This document shows, piece after piece, positions 16,261 to 25,166 of a stretch of DNA of 64,000 bases (position 1 is its first letter; every line of letters begins with the position of its first letter). The notes below the pieces were generated by a model, which was given only the letters and a program-made list of their open reading frames with translations, was not told the origin of the DNA and made no database searches. Position numbers and translations under genes: made by a program. The stretch spans positions 49,683-113,682 of the forward strand of contig MPMI01000013.1 in the NCBI GenBank assembly GCA_002238415.1, written 5' to 3'. Source of the stretch: Desulfurellaceae bacterium bin18 (GTDB taxonomy: Bacteria; Desulfobacterota; Binatia; Bin18).

Positions 16261-17034
16261 ATGGACAAGGTTTTCATCTACTGGGACGACTCCAATATGG
16301 TCCATCCACGACGCAAGCAGGGCAGCCGGATAGCCGCCATGTCTCTTGTCCTGGCTTTAGCCCTAGCTGTATCAAGCGCTCAAGCCCAGCCTAATCCCGC
16401 ATTTGAAGCATACAAACAGGGCGATTACGCAACCGCCTTGCGTGAATTACAACCGTCGGCCGAGCAGGGAAATGCCGCAACTCAGTTCCTCCTAGGACAT
16501 ATGTACGAAACCGGTGGCAAGGGTGTTTCACAAAACGACGGCCAAGCCGTGTTCTGGTACCGCAAGGCTGCGGAGCAAGGTTTCGCCCTAGCCCAGTACA
16601 GCCTAGGGGTCATGTACGAAGCCGGCAGAGGGGTACTCCAGGACTACGGCCAAGCCGCAACTTGGTTCCAGAAAGCGGCGAAACAAGGAGAGTCTCAAGC
16701 CCAGGCCATTCTAGGACTCATGTACGACACTGGCAGAGGTGTGCCCGAAGACGACGGCCAAGCTGTGGTTTGGTACGGTAAGGCCGCCGAGCAAGGAAAC
16801 CCCGGAGCCCAGACCCTCCTAGGAATCATGTACGCCAACGGCGAGGGCGTGCCTCAAGATGATGTTCAAGGCTATGCCTGGCTCAATCTCGCCGCCGCGC
16901 AGGGACACGACGAGGCCAAAGCTGCTCGGACCGAAATCCGACAGCGCATGACCCGCGAGCAAATTGCCGAGGGCCAGAAGCTCAGCCGTGAGCTTGCCGC
17001 ACAGATTGAGAGTCAGAGAGAGGCAACACCGTGA
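16261..17034 (+). CDS. Sel1-repeat (TPR-like) exported protein with odd N-terminus
   Basis: About four to five Sel1 repeats of 36 residues (A-x-x-x-L-G-x-M-Y-x-x-G-x-G-V pattern) fill residues 45-225, forming an alpha-solenoid for protein-protein contacts. A signal peptide follows an unusually long leader (AAMSLVLALALAVSSAQAQ), so the product is periplasmic. GGAGG five bases before ATG 16261 fixes that start. Yet the first 12 residues, MDKVFIYWDDSN, look like the opening of a NYN-domain nuclease rather than a secretion signal. ATG 16297 would give an ordinary signal peptide but has no ribosome site. A fusion that lent the translation start is likely. Confidence 0.85.
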   Translation: MDKVFIYWDDSNMVHPRRKQGSRIAAMSLVLALALAVSSAQAQPNPAFEAYKQGDYATALRELQPSAEQGNAATQFLLGHMYETGGKGVSQNDGQAVFWYRKAAEQGFALAQYSLGVMYEAGRGVLQDYGQAATWFQKAAKQGESQAQAILGLMYDTGRGVPEDDGQAVVWYGKAAEQGNPGAQTLLGIMYANGEGVPQDDVQGYAWLNLAAAQGHDEAKAARTEIRQRMTREQIAEGQKLSRELAAQIESQREATP

Positions 17035-17072
17035 CGCCATCTTAACGGTGCTAGTCTGCTTCATGCGCTTTT

Positions 17073-17897
17073 TCATAAAATATCGGAGGAGGTTAAGATT
17101 CCAGCTAACACATCCTCACGCCCATAATTAACGACAAGGACCGGCTTCGCACCGACGCACTTTAATATGTCATTGTCGTTGATTTTCTTTTCCGGGTATA
17201 CAGCCTTTGCCGACAGAACACGGAGCCTGTCGTTCCCATTGTCTTCTTTGATGGCGTCTTCAATTGTAGTGACGAGGCGTGTTTTCCGTTCGTTCGTCTG
17301 AAGACACCTAGGAAGATACCTGGCAACTGAGTAGTCTGAAATCAGCTTCCACTTTTCCTCATTTTTAAACCAAATGGGGAGATAAGAGAAGCCATGCTTC
17401 AATATCTGTTGACGCACGTAACTGACCGGGTGCCACGGCTTGGCTTCGACTACATCTCGAACCATGAACTGCGAAACCTCGGAGGATTTAGACATCAGGG
17501 CATCCTCAAGTATGATTGTGATATCCACGGCATGATCGGTAAGTATCCGTGCTGAAGCACCTTGATGTACAGCATCATTCCTTGCATGTCGTAATTCCTC
17601 GTAGAGAATACCGAATTTGGTATGATACTCTGGCCATTCGGACACAATCTTACGGGACAGTAAAGACAAACCGGCCACACAATTCAGCTTCGTTTGATAG
17701 TCTCTAAAGTTGAGTACCGTGCCCGTCAGTTTTTGGCCCATTAACTCAAGTGTGTGAATGACAGCCATAAACCCCTCGGCGTCCGCCAGAGCAGCGTTTC
17801 GGGCCGAGCGTAGTTCGTTGAGATAGAACGCTCTAGCGTCGTCGTCCCGAAGTAAGCTTTCAATTGCAGAATCGCGGTGTGGGTTCTTTTCAGACAT
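17073..17897 (-). CDS. HEPN-like plus CBS-pair protein
   Basis: A 274-aa protein with an all-alpha N-terminal half ending in ELRHARNDAVHQ, which holds an R-x4-H pair as in HEPN RNases. A C-terminal pair of CBS-like motifs follows (MVRDVVEAKPWHPVSYVRQ, SYLPIW and VLVVNYGREDVLAGILTSSDIL). CBS pairs usually bind adenine nucleotides and gate an attached domain. The inference is a nucleotide-sensing RNase or toxin-like effector; I do not know a named family. It follows a small acidic ORF (17919-18080) by 21 bases and comM by a further 22, so the three probably share a transcript. Confidence 0.6.
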   Translation of the reverse strand: MSEKNPHRDSAIESLLRDDDARAFYLNELRSARNAALADAEGFMAVIHTLELMGQKLTGTVLNFRDYQTKLNCVAGLSLLSRKIVSEWPEYHTKFGILYEELRHARNDAVHQGASARILTDHAVDITIILEDALMSKSSEVSQFMVRDVVEAKPWHPVSYVRQQILKHGFSYLPIWFKNEEKWKLISDYSVARYLPRCLQTNERKTRLVTTIEDAIKEDNGNDRLRVLSAKAVYPEKKINDNDILKCVGAKPVLVVNYGREDVLAGILTSSDIL

Positions 17898-17918
17898 AGT
17901 GTCAGCGTTTGGAGTCCT

Positions 17919-18080
17919 TCACCGTGAGGAGCACAACTCGACATCGTCCAGTGGTGGCAATGTTTCGTCCATATCTGGGAATGTGTCGTCCAGCGGCTCC
18001 AGGGTGGCGAGCAGGGCAAGCAGTCCGTCCTTGCTGGCAGGCTCAACGGTCGATAGGTCTCCGTCTTTTTTGCGGCTCAT
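17919..18080 (-). CDS. Small acidic protein, antitoxin-tail-like, 53 aa
   Basis: The sequence LLALLATLEPLDDTFPDMDE followed by PPLDDVEL resembles the acidic, proline-rich tails of VapB/AbrB-type antitoxins that wrap around a toxin. No DNA-binding part is present. GAGGG lies nine bases before ATG 18080. It sits between comM and the HEPN-CBS gene on the same strand. It may neutralise the downstream HEPN protein (inference), or be a remnant of a VapB gene. Confidence 0.5.
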   Translation of the reverse strand: MSRKKDGDLSTVEPASKDGLLALLATLEPLDDTFPDMDETLPPLDDVELCSSR

Positions 18081-18102
18081 AGGCTTTCGCCCTCTATTTT
18101 CC

Positions 18103-19623
18103 TCACTCCCGGTCCAAGGCCCGGTACTGGATGGCTTGCGCGATATGGGCAGCGGTGAGGTGGTCCTCGCCAGCGAGGTCGGCGATGGTGCGGGCGACTT
18201 TGAGAATGCGGGTATAGGCGCGGGCGCTTAGCCCCAGGCGTTGCATGGCGTTTTCCAGGAGCTTTTCACCGGCCGTGTCGGGCTGACAATACGTGCGGAT
18301 ATCCCGGCTGGACATTTGCGCGTTACAGAAAATCCTGCGCTGCTGGAAACGCTGAAGCTGGATTTCACGCGCTTGGTTCACGCGCGTCCGAATGGTTGTC
18401 GAGTCCTCACCCGTAGCTTTGTCACTCAGTTCTTTATACTTGACCGCCGGGACTTCGACCTGAATGTCGATGCGGTCCAATAGGGGGCCGGAAATCCTTG
18501 CTCGATAGCGCTGGACCTGTTGCGGGGAGCAGGTGCACTCGTGCTGCGGATCACCGAAGAATCCACAACCGCACGGATTCATCGCCGCCACCAGCATAAT
18601 GTCTGCCGGATACGTGATAGACCCGACTGCACGTGAGATCGTGACCTGGGCATCCTCCAGGGGCTGGCGTAAGACTTCGAGGACGTTCTTACGGAACTCC
18701 GGCAGTTCATCCAGGAAGAGCACGCCATGATGGGCCAGGGAGACCTCGCCCGGTTTGGGCACCGTGCCACCGCCGATCATGCCGGCATCGGAGATGGTGT
18801 GATGCGGGCTGCGGAAGGGGCGCGTCGCCACCAGGGCCTGGCCGTTGAGGCTGCCGGCGACGCTATGGACTTTGGTTGTTTCAATCGCTTCGGTCAGGGT
18901 CAGCGTGGGCAGCACCGTGGGCAGGCGTCTGGCCAGCATGGTCTTTCCAGACCCCGGTGGACCGACTAACAGCAGGTTATGTCCGCCGCTCGCCGCGACT
19001 TCGAGGGCGCGTTTGACGTGCTCCTGACCTTTCACATCGTTAAAGTCAACCTCGTACGCGGAGTGCCGGGTAAAGAGGGCACTCACGTCAACAACGGTCG
19101 AGTCGAGCGGCCGCTCCCCGTTGAGCAGCAGAAAGGCCTCACTCAATGTGGACACGCCAAAGACCGCGATCTCGTCAACAACCGCGGCCTCGGCCGCGTT
19201 TTCCGTGGGCACAATCAATCCCTTGAGCCCTTTTTCTCGTGCCATCACAGCTAAGGGCAAAGCCCCATGGACAGGCTTGACTCGCCCGTCGAGTGAGAGT
19301 TCGCCCAGGATCGCGTAGGATTGAAGCTGTTCTTTGGTCAGCCAGCCCTCAGCTGCAAGAATGCCGAGGGCAATCGGCAGGTCATAGGCGGCTCCTTCTT
19401 TTTTAACGTCCGCAGGAGCGAGATTGACAGTGATACGACGAGCAGGAAATTCGTAGCCGGAATTCTTGATGGCCGAGCGAACCCGATCTTTGCTCTCTCG
19501 GACAGCCCCCTCAGGCAGACCGACGGTAGTGAACTGCGGCAAACCCAGCGCCACATCGACCTCGACCTCCACCAACAAGCCATCAATCCCAATCAGGGCT
19601 CCGGATACCGCTGTCGCAAGCAT
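18103..19623 (-). CDS. comM: ComM/YifB AAA+ Mg-chelatase-like ATPase
   Basis: A 506-aa hexameric helicase that drives branch migration during natural transformation, helping incoming DNA to pair with the chromosome. The N-terminal Lon-like/ChlI domain (residues 1-170) is followed by the AAA+ core with Walker A GPPGSGKT, Walker [11 protein letters not shown] and a Cys-rich insertion (NPCGCG...CTCSP). The C-terminal Mg-chelatase helical domain ends in [10 protein letters not shown]. The length is standard. Together with comEC and comEA in this window it argues for DNA uptake competence. Confidence 0.95.
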   Translation of the reverse strand: MLATAVSGALIGIDGLLVEVEVDVALGLPQFTTVGLPEGAVRESKDRVRSAIKNSGYEFPARRITVNLAPADVKKEGAAYDLPIALGILAAEGWLTKEQLQSYAILGELSLDGRVKPVHGALPLAVMAREKGLKGLIVPTENAAEAAVVDEIAVFGVSTLSEAFLLLNGERPLDSTVVDVSALFTRHSAYEVDFNDVKGQEHVKRALEVAASGGHNLLLVGPPGSGKTMLARRLPTVLPTLTLTEAIETTKVHSVAGSLNGQALVATRPFRSPHHTISDAGMIGGGTVPKPGEVSLAHHGVLFLDELPEFRKNVLEVLRQPLEDAQVTISRAVGSITYPADIMLVAAMNPCGCGFFGDPQHECTCSPQQVQRYRARISGPLLDRIDIQVEVPAVKYKELSDKATGEDSTTIRTRVNQAREIQLQRFQQRRIFCNAQMSSRDIRTYCQPDTAGEKLLENAMQRLGLSARAYTRILKVARTIADLAGEDHLTAAHIAQAIQYRALDRE

Positions 19624-19760
19624 GCCTTGCTGCTAACGGAAAGAACACCAGAAATCAATAAACAAGACCACCCGGCCACGTTCTCTTGCCTGACCGTGGA
19701 GAGGTGATAGGCTGCACCCCGCATTGAAATACGGACTGGCCAGAAAAAGGAGGTATTACT

Positions 19761-20705
19761 ATGGCCCGGATCGGAGTGGTTGCCGCCAATATGTCAGGAC
19801 TGACGTTTCCCGAGTTACAGGACTTGGCCAAGAGCGCGGAGGCGGCGGAGTTTGAGGCGATTTTTTCACCGGAATTCATGAACGACTCGCTGATCAACTG
19901 CCAGGTCATGGCCCAGGCCACCTCGCGGATTAAGGTCGGTACCTGGATTGCGAATATCTACCTGCGCCACCCGGCGCTGTGTGCGCAAACGGCCATTGCG
20001 ATTGACGATACCTCGGACGGTCGGCTGATTCTGGGACTCGGGGTGAGCCACCGGCCCATTGTTGAGGGACTCTACCAGGAAAAAATGGACAAACCGCGGA
20101 CCTTTATGCGTCAGTATATTGGCGCGATCCGCGATATGGCCGCGGGCAAGGAGCTGCCCGGCATGGCCATGCAACCGCGCGCGGCAACACACCACGTTCC
20201 CATCTACATCGCGGCTCTGGCCCTGAGTACCGCCACTCTCAGCGGCGAGCTGGCCGATGGGGTCATGCTGTACCTCTGTCCCAAGAGTCGGCTGCCCACG
20301 GCCGTGGCCGCAGTCGAGAAGGGAGCGGCCAAAGCCGGCCGGCCGCTTGCGGACATTGATATTACCACGGGCATTCCGTCCTGCATTCATGACGATATGG
20401 ACGCGGCCATGCAAGCCGCCAGGACCAACCTGGGGTTTTATGGTGGCCTGCCCTTCTATAACAAGCTATTTCACGACAGCGGGTTTGAAGCGGAAGCGGC
20501 GCAACTCGCAGATGGACAAGGGCAGGGAGCGACAGACAACATGGCGGACGAACTGTCAGTTATCGGACCGCCCGCACGCTGCCGGGAACAACTCGCCGCC
20601 TTCCGCGAAGCCGGCGTTCAGCTACCGATCCTCAATCCGGTGCCAGTCGGCGACCATACCTACGCCCAGGCCGTCCGGAAGGCGATCGAGACGTTTGCCC
20701 AATAA
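19761..20705 (+). CDS. Luciferase-like (LLM) flavin/F420 oxidoreductase
   Basis: A 314-aa TIM-barrel protein of the bacterial luciferase-like superfamily, close to the F420-dependent methylene-H4MPT-reductase-like branch. Features are the N-terminal ARIGVVAANM strand, the R-I-K-V-G-T-W-I-A-N strand, the barrel motif GRLILGLGVSH and the C-terminal PVGDHTYAQAV segment. The cofactor (FMN or F420) and substrate are not readable. GGAGG lies eight bases before ATG 19761. The gene stands between convergent and divergent neighbours, so it is likely monocistronic. Confidence 0.85.
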   Translation: MARIGVVAANMSGLTFPELQDLAKSAEAAEFEAIFSPEFMNDSLINCQVMAQATSRIKVGTWIANIYLRHPALCAQTAIAIDDTSDGRLILGLGVSHRPIVEGLYQEKMDKPRTFMRQYIGAIRDMAAGKELPGMAMQPRAATHHVPIYIAALALSTATLSGELADGVMLYLCPKSRLPTAVAAVEKGAAKAGRPLADIDITTGIPSCIHDDMDAAMQAARTNLGFYGGLPFYNKLFHDSGFEAEAAQLADGQGQGATDNMADELSVIGPPARCREQLAAFREAGVQLPILNPVPVGDHTYAQAVRKAIETFAQ

Positions 20706-20737
20706 CCTGAATCCCAGGGGTGCGACCTGTCGCGCCC

Positions 20738-21784
20738 CTATTGCCCAGCCGGAATCTCCCACCGCTCACCGACCGCGAAAATTTTAATGGAGTCGAGCGT
20801 CCCACCGGCTTGCTCAACGACCCGCTGGAGTTCCCGCGGCGGCTCGTCTATGGGCTCGTCGGTAAGGCGGAACGTGCCCCAGTGGCAGGGCAGCATCCAG
20901 CGCGCCTTGAGGTCCAGAAAGGCTCGATAGGCTTCGGTCGGATTCAGGTGGGAATAGTGCATAATCCAGCGGGGCTCATAGGCTCCAACAGGAATCATAG
21001 CAACATCGATCGGACCGAATTTCTTCCCGATCTCGGTAAAGCCGTGAAAATACCCCGTATCGCCGGCAAAAAAATAGGTCCGTTCGGCATTGGCAATGAT
21101 CCAGCCACACCACAAGGTGGAATCCCGCGATTGCTCAATGCGTTGCGACCAGTGTTGCACCGGCACGCAGGTGACCCGCCAGCGACCGTGCTGCGCGGTT
21201 TGCCACCAGTCGAGTTCGACCGCTTTTCTTCCTTTTTTTTCGATCCACTCGCCGAGTCCCAGCGGGACAAACCAGGTCACGGTCTGAGGCAAGTTCTCAA
21301 CCGTGTAGGCATCGAGATGGTCGTAGTGATTATGAGAGACCACGGCAAAAGCGTCAGCCGGAATAGAGGTGATAGGCACGCCGGGCGGATGGAAACGGGC
21401 CGGAATCAGCGCCCGCTTGCCAAAGTGGGGGTCAGTCAGAAAGACATCCCCCGTGTCATGGATAGCAAAAGTTGAATGACCTACCCAGGTGACGGAAGCC
21501 GAGGTGTCAGGAGTGGCAAACGAGCTGCCATCGTTGTCCACCCAACGAACGAGCGGCGGGTCGCGCCACTCGCCGCTATAGGCGCTCCGCGAGACCGCCC
21601 AGCGAAACAGATCGGTCCAGTGCTTGTTTGAAGGCCGCCAGGGATTGAACCACGCCCCAGGCTGGCCGTGGGCCGCATACAGCAACGACGGATCGGGGTT
21701 CAGTTCGGGCGTGCGATCCGGGGGAACCGAACAGGAGAGAGCAAAGAAAAACAGAAAAACGCCGGAGAGGACACGAATATACAT
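20738..21784 (-). CDS. Metallo-beta-lactamase-fold lipoprotein (NAPE-PLD/UlaG-like)
   Basis: A 348-aa exported hydrolase. It carries a signal peptide with a possible lipobox ending at C18 (FALSC), a central metallo-beta-lactamase domain with H151-x-H153-x-D155-H156 in SHNHYDHLD, the FFAGDTGYF metal-site strand and the final CHWGTFRLTDEP motif. The last is typical of N-acyl-phosphatidylethanolamine phospholipase D-like and L-ascorbate-6-P lactonase-like enzymes. It is probably anchored in the envelope and acts on a lipid or phosphoester (inference). It converges on the LLM gene with 32 bases between them. Confidence 0.88.
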   Translation of the reverse strand: MYIRVLSGVFLFFFALSCSVPPDRTPELNPDPSLLYAAHGQPGAWFNPWRPSNKHWTDLFRWAVSRSAYSGEWRDPPLVRWVDNDGSSFATPDTSASVTWVGHSTFAIHDTGDVFLTDPHFGKRALIPARFHPPGVPITSIPADAFAVVSHNHYDHLDAYTVENLPQTVTWFVPLGLGEWIEKKGRKAVELDWWQTAQHGRWRVTCVPVQHWSQRIEQSRDSTLWCGWIIANAERTYFFAGDTGYFHGFTEIGKKFGPIDVAMIPVGAYEPRWIMHYSHLNPTEAYRAFLDLKARWMLPCHWGTFRLTDEPIDEPPRELQRVVEQAGGTLDSIKIFAVGERWEIPAGQ

Positions 21785-21828
21785 GAGAGGTTCTGCTCTA
21801 TCCCGCCCTCTCCGAGAAGAAAAGTCCT

Positions 21829-21917
21829 CCTTCGACTCTGCTGCGCTAGGCTCAGGACCGACGGAGGGAGAATCCGCGCATCCTGAGCGTAGCCCCAGAG
21901 GGGCGAAGTCGAAGGAT
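21829..21917. repeat. Palindromic CTTCGAC...GTCGAAG spacer repeat
   Basis: CCTTCGACT near 21829 and AGTCGAAGG near 21909 are inverted, with CTGAGCGTAGC-like inner sequence. The same motif occurs inside the MITE-like copy at 59010-59217 (about 59103-59185). It is a dispersed repeat without coding content between two genes on the same strand. Confidence 0.55.
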
Positions 21918-21930
21918 CAGCAGCCTGATC

Positions 21931-22905
21931 TTATGTCTGATACAGAGACGCCACAAACTCTCCATACCCGTTGTAGGGGAGCGTTGCTTTGACTTCTCGC
22001 GTCCCCAGGACGCGCTCACTCGCCTGGGACCAACGGGGATGAGGGATGGCAGGATTCACGTTGGCAACAAAGTCGTACTCCCAGGGGATGAGGGTATTCC
22101 AGAAGGTCTTGGGCTGTTCTGCGACAAACTCCAGACGCACAATCGACTTGATGCTTTTATAGCCATACTTCCACGGCACCACGAGCCGAATCGGCGCACC
22201 GTGCTGTTTGGTCAACTCATGGCCGTAGATGCCGGTCACGAACAGGGACAGCTCATTGGTGGCCTCAGCCATGCTGAGTCCTTCGTGATACGGCCACGGA
22301 TAGGTGTCGTTGCGCAGGCCGGGCGCCGCTTGTGGGTCGTGGAAAGTGACCATGCGCAGGTATTTGGCCGAGGCGAGTGGCTGGACAAGATCGACCAGCG
22401 CCTTAATGGGAAAACCGGTCCAGGGCACGCTCATGGACCAAGCTTCCACGCAACGGTGCCGGTAGAGACGTTCTTCCAGTGGCATCTTCCGCACCAGGTC
22501 ATCGATATCAAAGGTCTGGGGCTTATGCACCAGACCGGTCACCTCCACCTGCCAGGGGCGGGTCTGCCACTGCTCAACCAAGCGTACGACCAACTCTTTG
22601 CGCGAGCTGAACTCGTAGAAATTATTGTAATTGGCCGCGTCCATTTCGGACGTCAACGCTCGGTCCAGGGTAAACTGTTCGTTGCGCTGCGCCGGATAGA
22701 GGTCAGCGGTGGTGCTTGGTTCGGGGAGGCCACGAATCAGAGGGGCTTCTTTTGCGCCCGAGCTTTCACACCCGGCAAACACACCTAGCGTGCTGATACC
22801 GGCGATCCCGAGCGCTTGTAAAAAGGTGCGCCGGTTGAGGAAGACATCTTCCGGAGTTGCCGTGCGCTCAGGGATTTCCCAGCCGCGGGGGGTTTTGATC
22901 AACAT
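21931..22905 (-). CDS. msrP: Protein-methionine-sulfoxide reductase MsrP (molybdopterin)
   Basis: Periplasmic molybdoenzyme that repairs oxidised methionines in envelope proteins, fed with electrons by the haem protein MsrQ. The twin-arginine signal R25-R26 in NRRTFLQALG is followed by a Cys-containing segment. C152 in RHRCVEAW is the molybdenum-ligand cysteine, and VPWKYGYKS is a conserved cofactor-binding strand. The 324-aa length fits. No msrQ is adjacent, so the redox partner must lie elsewhere. Confidence 0.93.
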   Translation of the reverse strand: MLIKTPRGWEIPERTATPEDVFLNRRTFLQALGIAGISTLGVFAGCESSGAKEAPLIRGLPEPSTTADLYPAQRNEQFTLDRALTSEMDAANYNNFYEFSSRKELVVRLVEQWQTRPWQVEVTGLVHKPQTFDIDDLVRKMPLEERLYRHRCVEAWSMSVPWTGFPIKALVDLVQPLASAKYLRMVTFHDPQAAPGLRNDTYPWPYHEGLSMAEATNELSLFVTGIYGHELTKQHGAPIRLVVPWKYGYKSIKSIVRLEFVAEQPKTFWNTLIPWEYDFVANVNPAIPHPRWSQASERVLGTREVKATLPYNGYGEFVASLYQT

Positions 22906-23074
22906 ACCCTATCCTTTCTGCTGCGTGCCTGACCCACTGCCCTCACTCACACTCTCATTATCGTAGGTGACTGGTAGCGAGAGTCAATGTGACATAGGCC
23001 GTATTGTGAATTATGGGTTGATACGCCACAATCCAACAGACTTCAGCTCATTACGACGACCCTGAGGAGGAGAC

Positions 23075-24334
23075 ATGGCTAACAAGACAAATGGTACGCA
23101 GAAACTCCTGTCCGGGATAACCGTGCTCGACTTTACCCAATATCTCGCCGGGCCGTCCGCAACCCGGATTCTGGCCGACCTTGGGGCAGATGTCATCAAG
23201 ATTGAACGCGCCCCCGGCGGCGACCTGGGACGACAGATCCATCTTGTTGAGCACGGCCAGAGCGCCCTCTATCTCGCCGCCTGCGCCGGCAAGAAAAGCG
23301 TCTGTGTTGAGATCAAACACCCAAAGGGAAAGGAAATCGTCTATCAACTGGCGCGAAAGGCTGACGTTGTGGTGGAGAACTATAGCCCCGGAGTCATGGC
23401 GCGACACGGGCTGGACTATGACACGCTCAAAGAGCTGAACGCCAAACTGATTATGTGTTCGGTGTCAGGCTATGGGCAGGACGGGCCGTACGCCAGTCAT
23501 ACCAGCTTTGACATTATCGCTCAGGCCCAGAGCGGCGTGATGGCCATGACCGGCGAGCCGGATGGGCCACCGACCTATGTGGGCGACTATTTTGGGGATC
23601 CGAATGCGGGTATTCATGGCGCACTTGCCATCTGTGCCGCGCTCTTTCACCGCGCCAACAGCGGACAGGGCCAATATATTGACGTGTCGCAACTCGAATC
23701 CCTGGTCTACCTGGACTACGTCAATTTTCCACTTTTTCTGATGAGTCAGGGCGCTATCGTGCCGCAGCGTTTTGGCGGCGACTTTTTCAATGTGTGCCCC
23801 TATGGCGTGTACAGGGCAAAAAAAGGCTACCTCGTTTTTGCCGTCGCCGGGCATCAATGGCCGGCCCTCACCAAGGCGATGGGCAAACCGGAGTTAACGA
23901 CGGACGAACGCTACGCCACCATGGAGGATCGGGTCCAGCGAAGCGTAGAGGTTCGGAAATATATCGAAGACTGGCTTCAGACCTTTGAAGATGACGAAAC
24001 GCCCCTGAAAATTCTGGCCGAAGCCCGCGTACCTGCCGCGCCTATCCTGGATATTCCCGGCGCCGCAGCCCACCCGCAGTTGAAGGCACGCGGACTGTTT
24101 CAAGACGTGCCACATCCGCTGCTGGGTCCGACCCCGATTGCCAAATCACCCTTTCATTTCTCCAACGCGAACGTCGAGATTCCCTTTCGGGCGGCATTCC
24201 TGGGCGAGCATAATGAAGAGGTGTTGCAGGAGCGCCTGGCTTATTCGGAAGAGCAAGTCGCCACGCTGTATACAGACGGCGCCATCGTGCAAGAGGCCCA
24301 GGTGAAAGAGCTGCGAGCGGCAGGGAAGCTCTAG
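23075..24334 (+). CDS. CaiB/BaiF (class III) CoA-transferase
   Basis: Transfers CoA between carboxylic acids through an aspartyl-CoA intermediate. D146 in TSFDIIAQ corresponds to the catalytic aspartate of formyl-CoA transferase. The N-terminal YLAGPSATRILADLGADVIKIE and the GYGQDGPYA motif are diagnostic. The 419-aa length is normal. GAGGAGGAG precedes ATG 23075. The convergent gene downstream is an enoyl-CoA hydratase, suggesting degradation of a carboxylic acid through CoA esters. Confidence 0.93.
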   Translation: MANKTNGTQKLLSGITVLDFTQYLAGPSATRILADLGADVIKIERAPGGDLGRQIHLVEHGQSALYLAACAGKKSVCVEIKHPKGKEIVYQLARKADVVVENYSPGVMARHGLDYDTLKELNAKLIMCSVSGYGQDGPYASHTSFDIIAQAQSGVMAMTGEPDGPPTYVGDYFGDPNAGIHGALAICAALFHRANSGQGQYIDVSQLESLVYLDYVNFPLFLMSQGAIVPQRFGGDFFNVCPYGVYRAKKGYLVFAVAGHQWPALTKAMGKPELTTDERYATMEDRVQRSVEVRKYIEDWLQTFEDDETPLKILAEARVPAAPILDIPGAAAHPQLKARGLFQDVPHPLLGPTPIAKSPFHFSNANVEIPFRAAFLGEHNEEVLQERLAYSEEQVATLYTDGAIVQEAQVKELRAAGKL

Positions 24335-24359
24335 GCTGCACAGGGCAGGCCGCCCGCCC

Positions 24360-25151
24360 CTACTGTCCTTTCCACTCGGGCGGGCGCTTTTCCGCGAACG
24401 CACGCGGACCTTCGGTATAATCCTGGGTCTGCGTCAGCGTCGAGAATAAGATGTTCTCAAACCGCAAGGCGTCTTCAAGCACGCGGCCGAGGCTGCGCAG
24501 CATGGATTCCTTGGCCGATCGCACGCCCAGCGGGCTGTTGCGCAGAATGGTCCGGGCATAGCGCTCGGCGGTGGGCATAAGCTCCGCGGCGGGCACGACT
24601 TCACTCACCAGACCGATCCGCAGGGCTTCCTGGGCGTCAATCGGCTCCCCGGTGAGCTGCATCTTGAGAGCATTGGCCAAACCGACGATCAGCGGCAGAC
24701 GGACCGTTCCGCCATCACAATGATGAAACCCCCGCTTGACCTCGGAGCAGCCGAACTGGGCGTTGTCCGACGCCACGCGAATATCGCATGCCAGCGCCAG
24801 TTCTAATCCTCCGGCTAGGGCGTAGCCATTGACGGCGCCGATAATCGGCTTCCAGATTTCGAGGCCACGGGTAATGCCTCCAAATCCCAGGCCGTTGGAA
24901 ACCTGTCTGACCGCGTACGGATTACCGCTGCCAATACTCGGCGTATAGGTCTTGAGGTCGGCCCCAGCGCAAAAGGCCCGCTCGCCACTCCCGGTGAGGA
25001 TGGCCACCCAGACGTCCGGGTCGTCGCGAAAGTCGGTCCAGACTTCGATGAGTTCCTGATTGTGGGCCGGTCCGAGGGCATTCATGGCTTCCGGGCGGTG
25101 GATGGTGACGTAGGCGATTCGGTCACGTTTTTCGTAGGCAATGACAGACAT
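24360..25151 (-). CDS. Enoyl-CoA hydratase/isomerase family protein (crotonase 1)
   Basis: A 263-aa crotonase-fold enzyme. The oxyanion-hole segments AFCAGADLKT and GYALAGGLELALACDI are both intact, and the acid/base region is CSEVKRGFHHCDGG. It likely hydrates or isomerises an acyl-CoA. AAGGAGAAAG lies just before ATG 25151. It is 15 bases from the stop of the Bax1-like gene (25167) and may share its transcript. Confidence 0.92.
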   Translation of the reverse strand: MSVIAYEKRDRIAYVTIHRPEAMNALGPAHNQELIEVWTDFRDDPDVWVAILTGSGERAFCAGADLKTYTPSIGSGNPYAVRQVSNGLGFGGITRGLEIWKPIIGAVNGYALAGGLELALACDIRVASDNAQFGCSEVKRGFHHCDGGTVRLPLIVGLANALKMQLTGEPIDAQEALRIGLVSEVVPAAELMPTAERYARTILRNSPLGVRSAKESMLRSLGRVLEDALRFENILFSTLTQTQDYTEGPRAFAEKRPPEWKGQ

Positions 25152-25166
25152 GGCTTTCTCCTTCTC

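Noticed and set aside
17899..18231. 110-codon plus-strand frame upstream of the HEPN-CBS gene
   Set aside because: Ser-rich shadow of the minus-strand 53-aa gene and of the comM 3' end.
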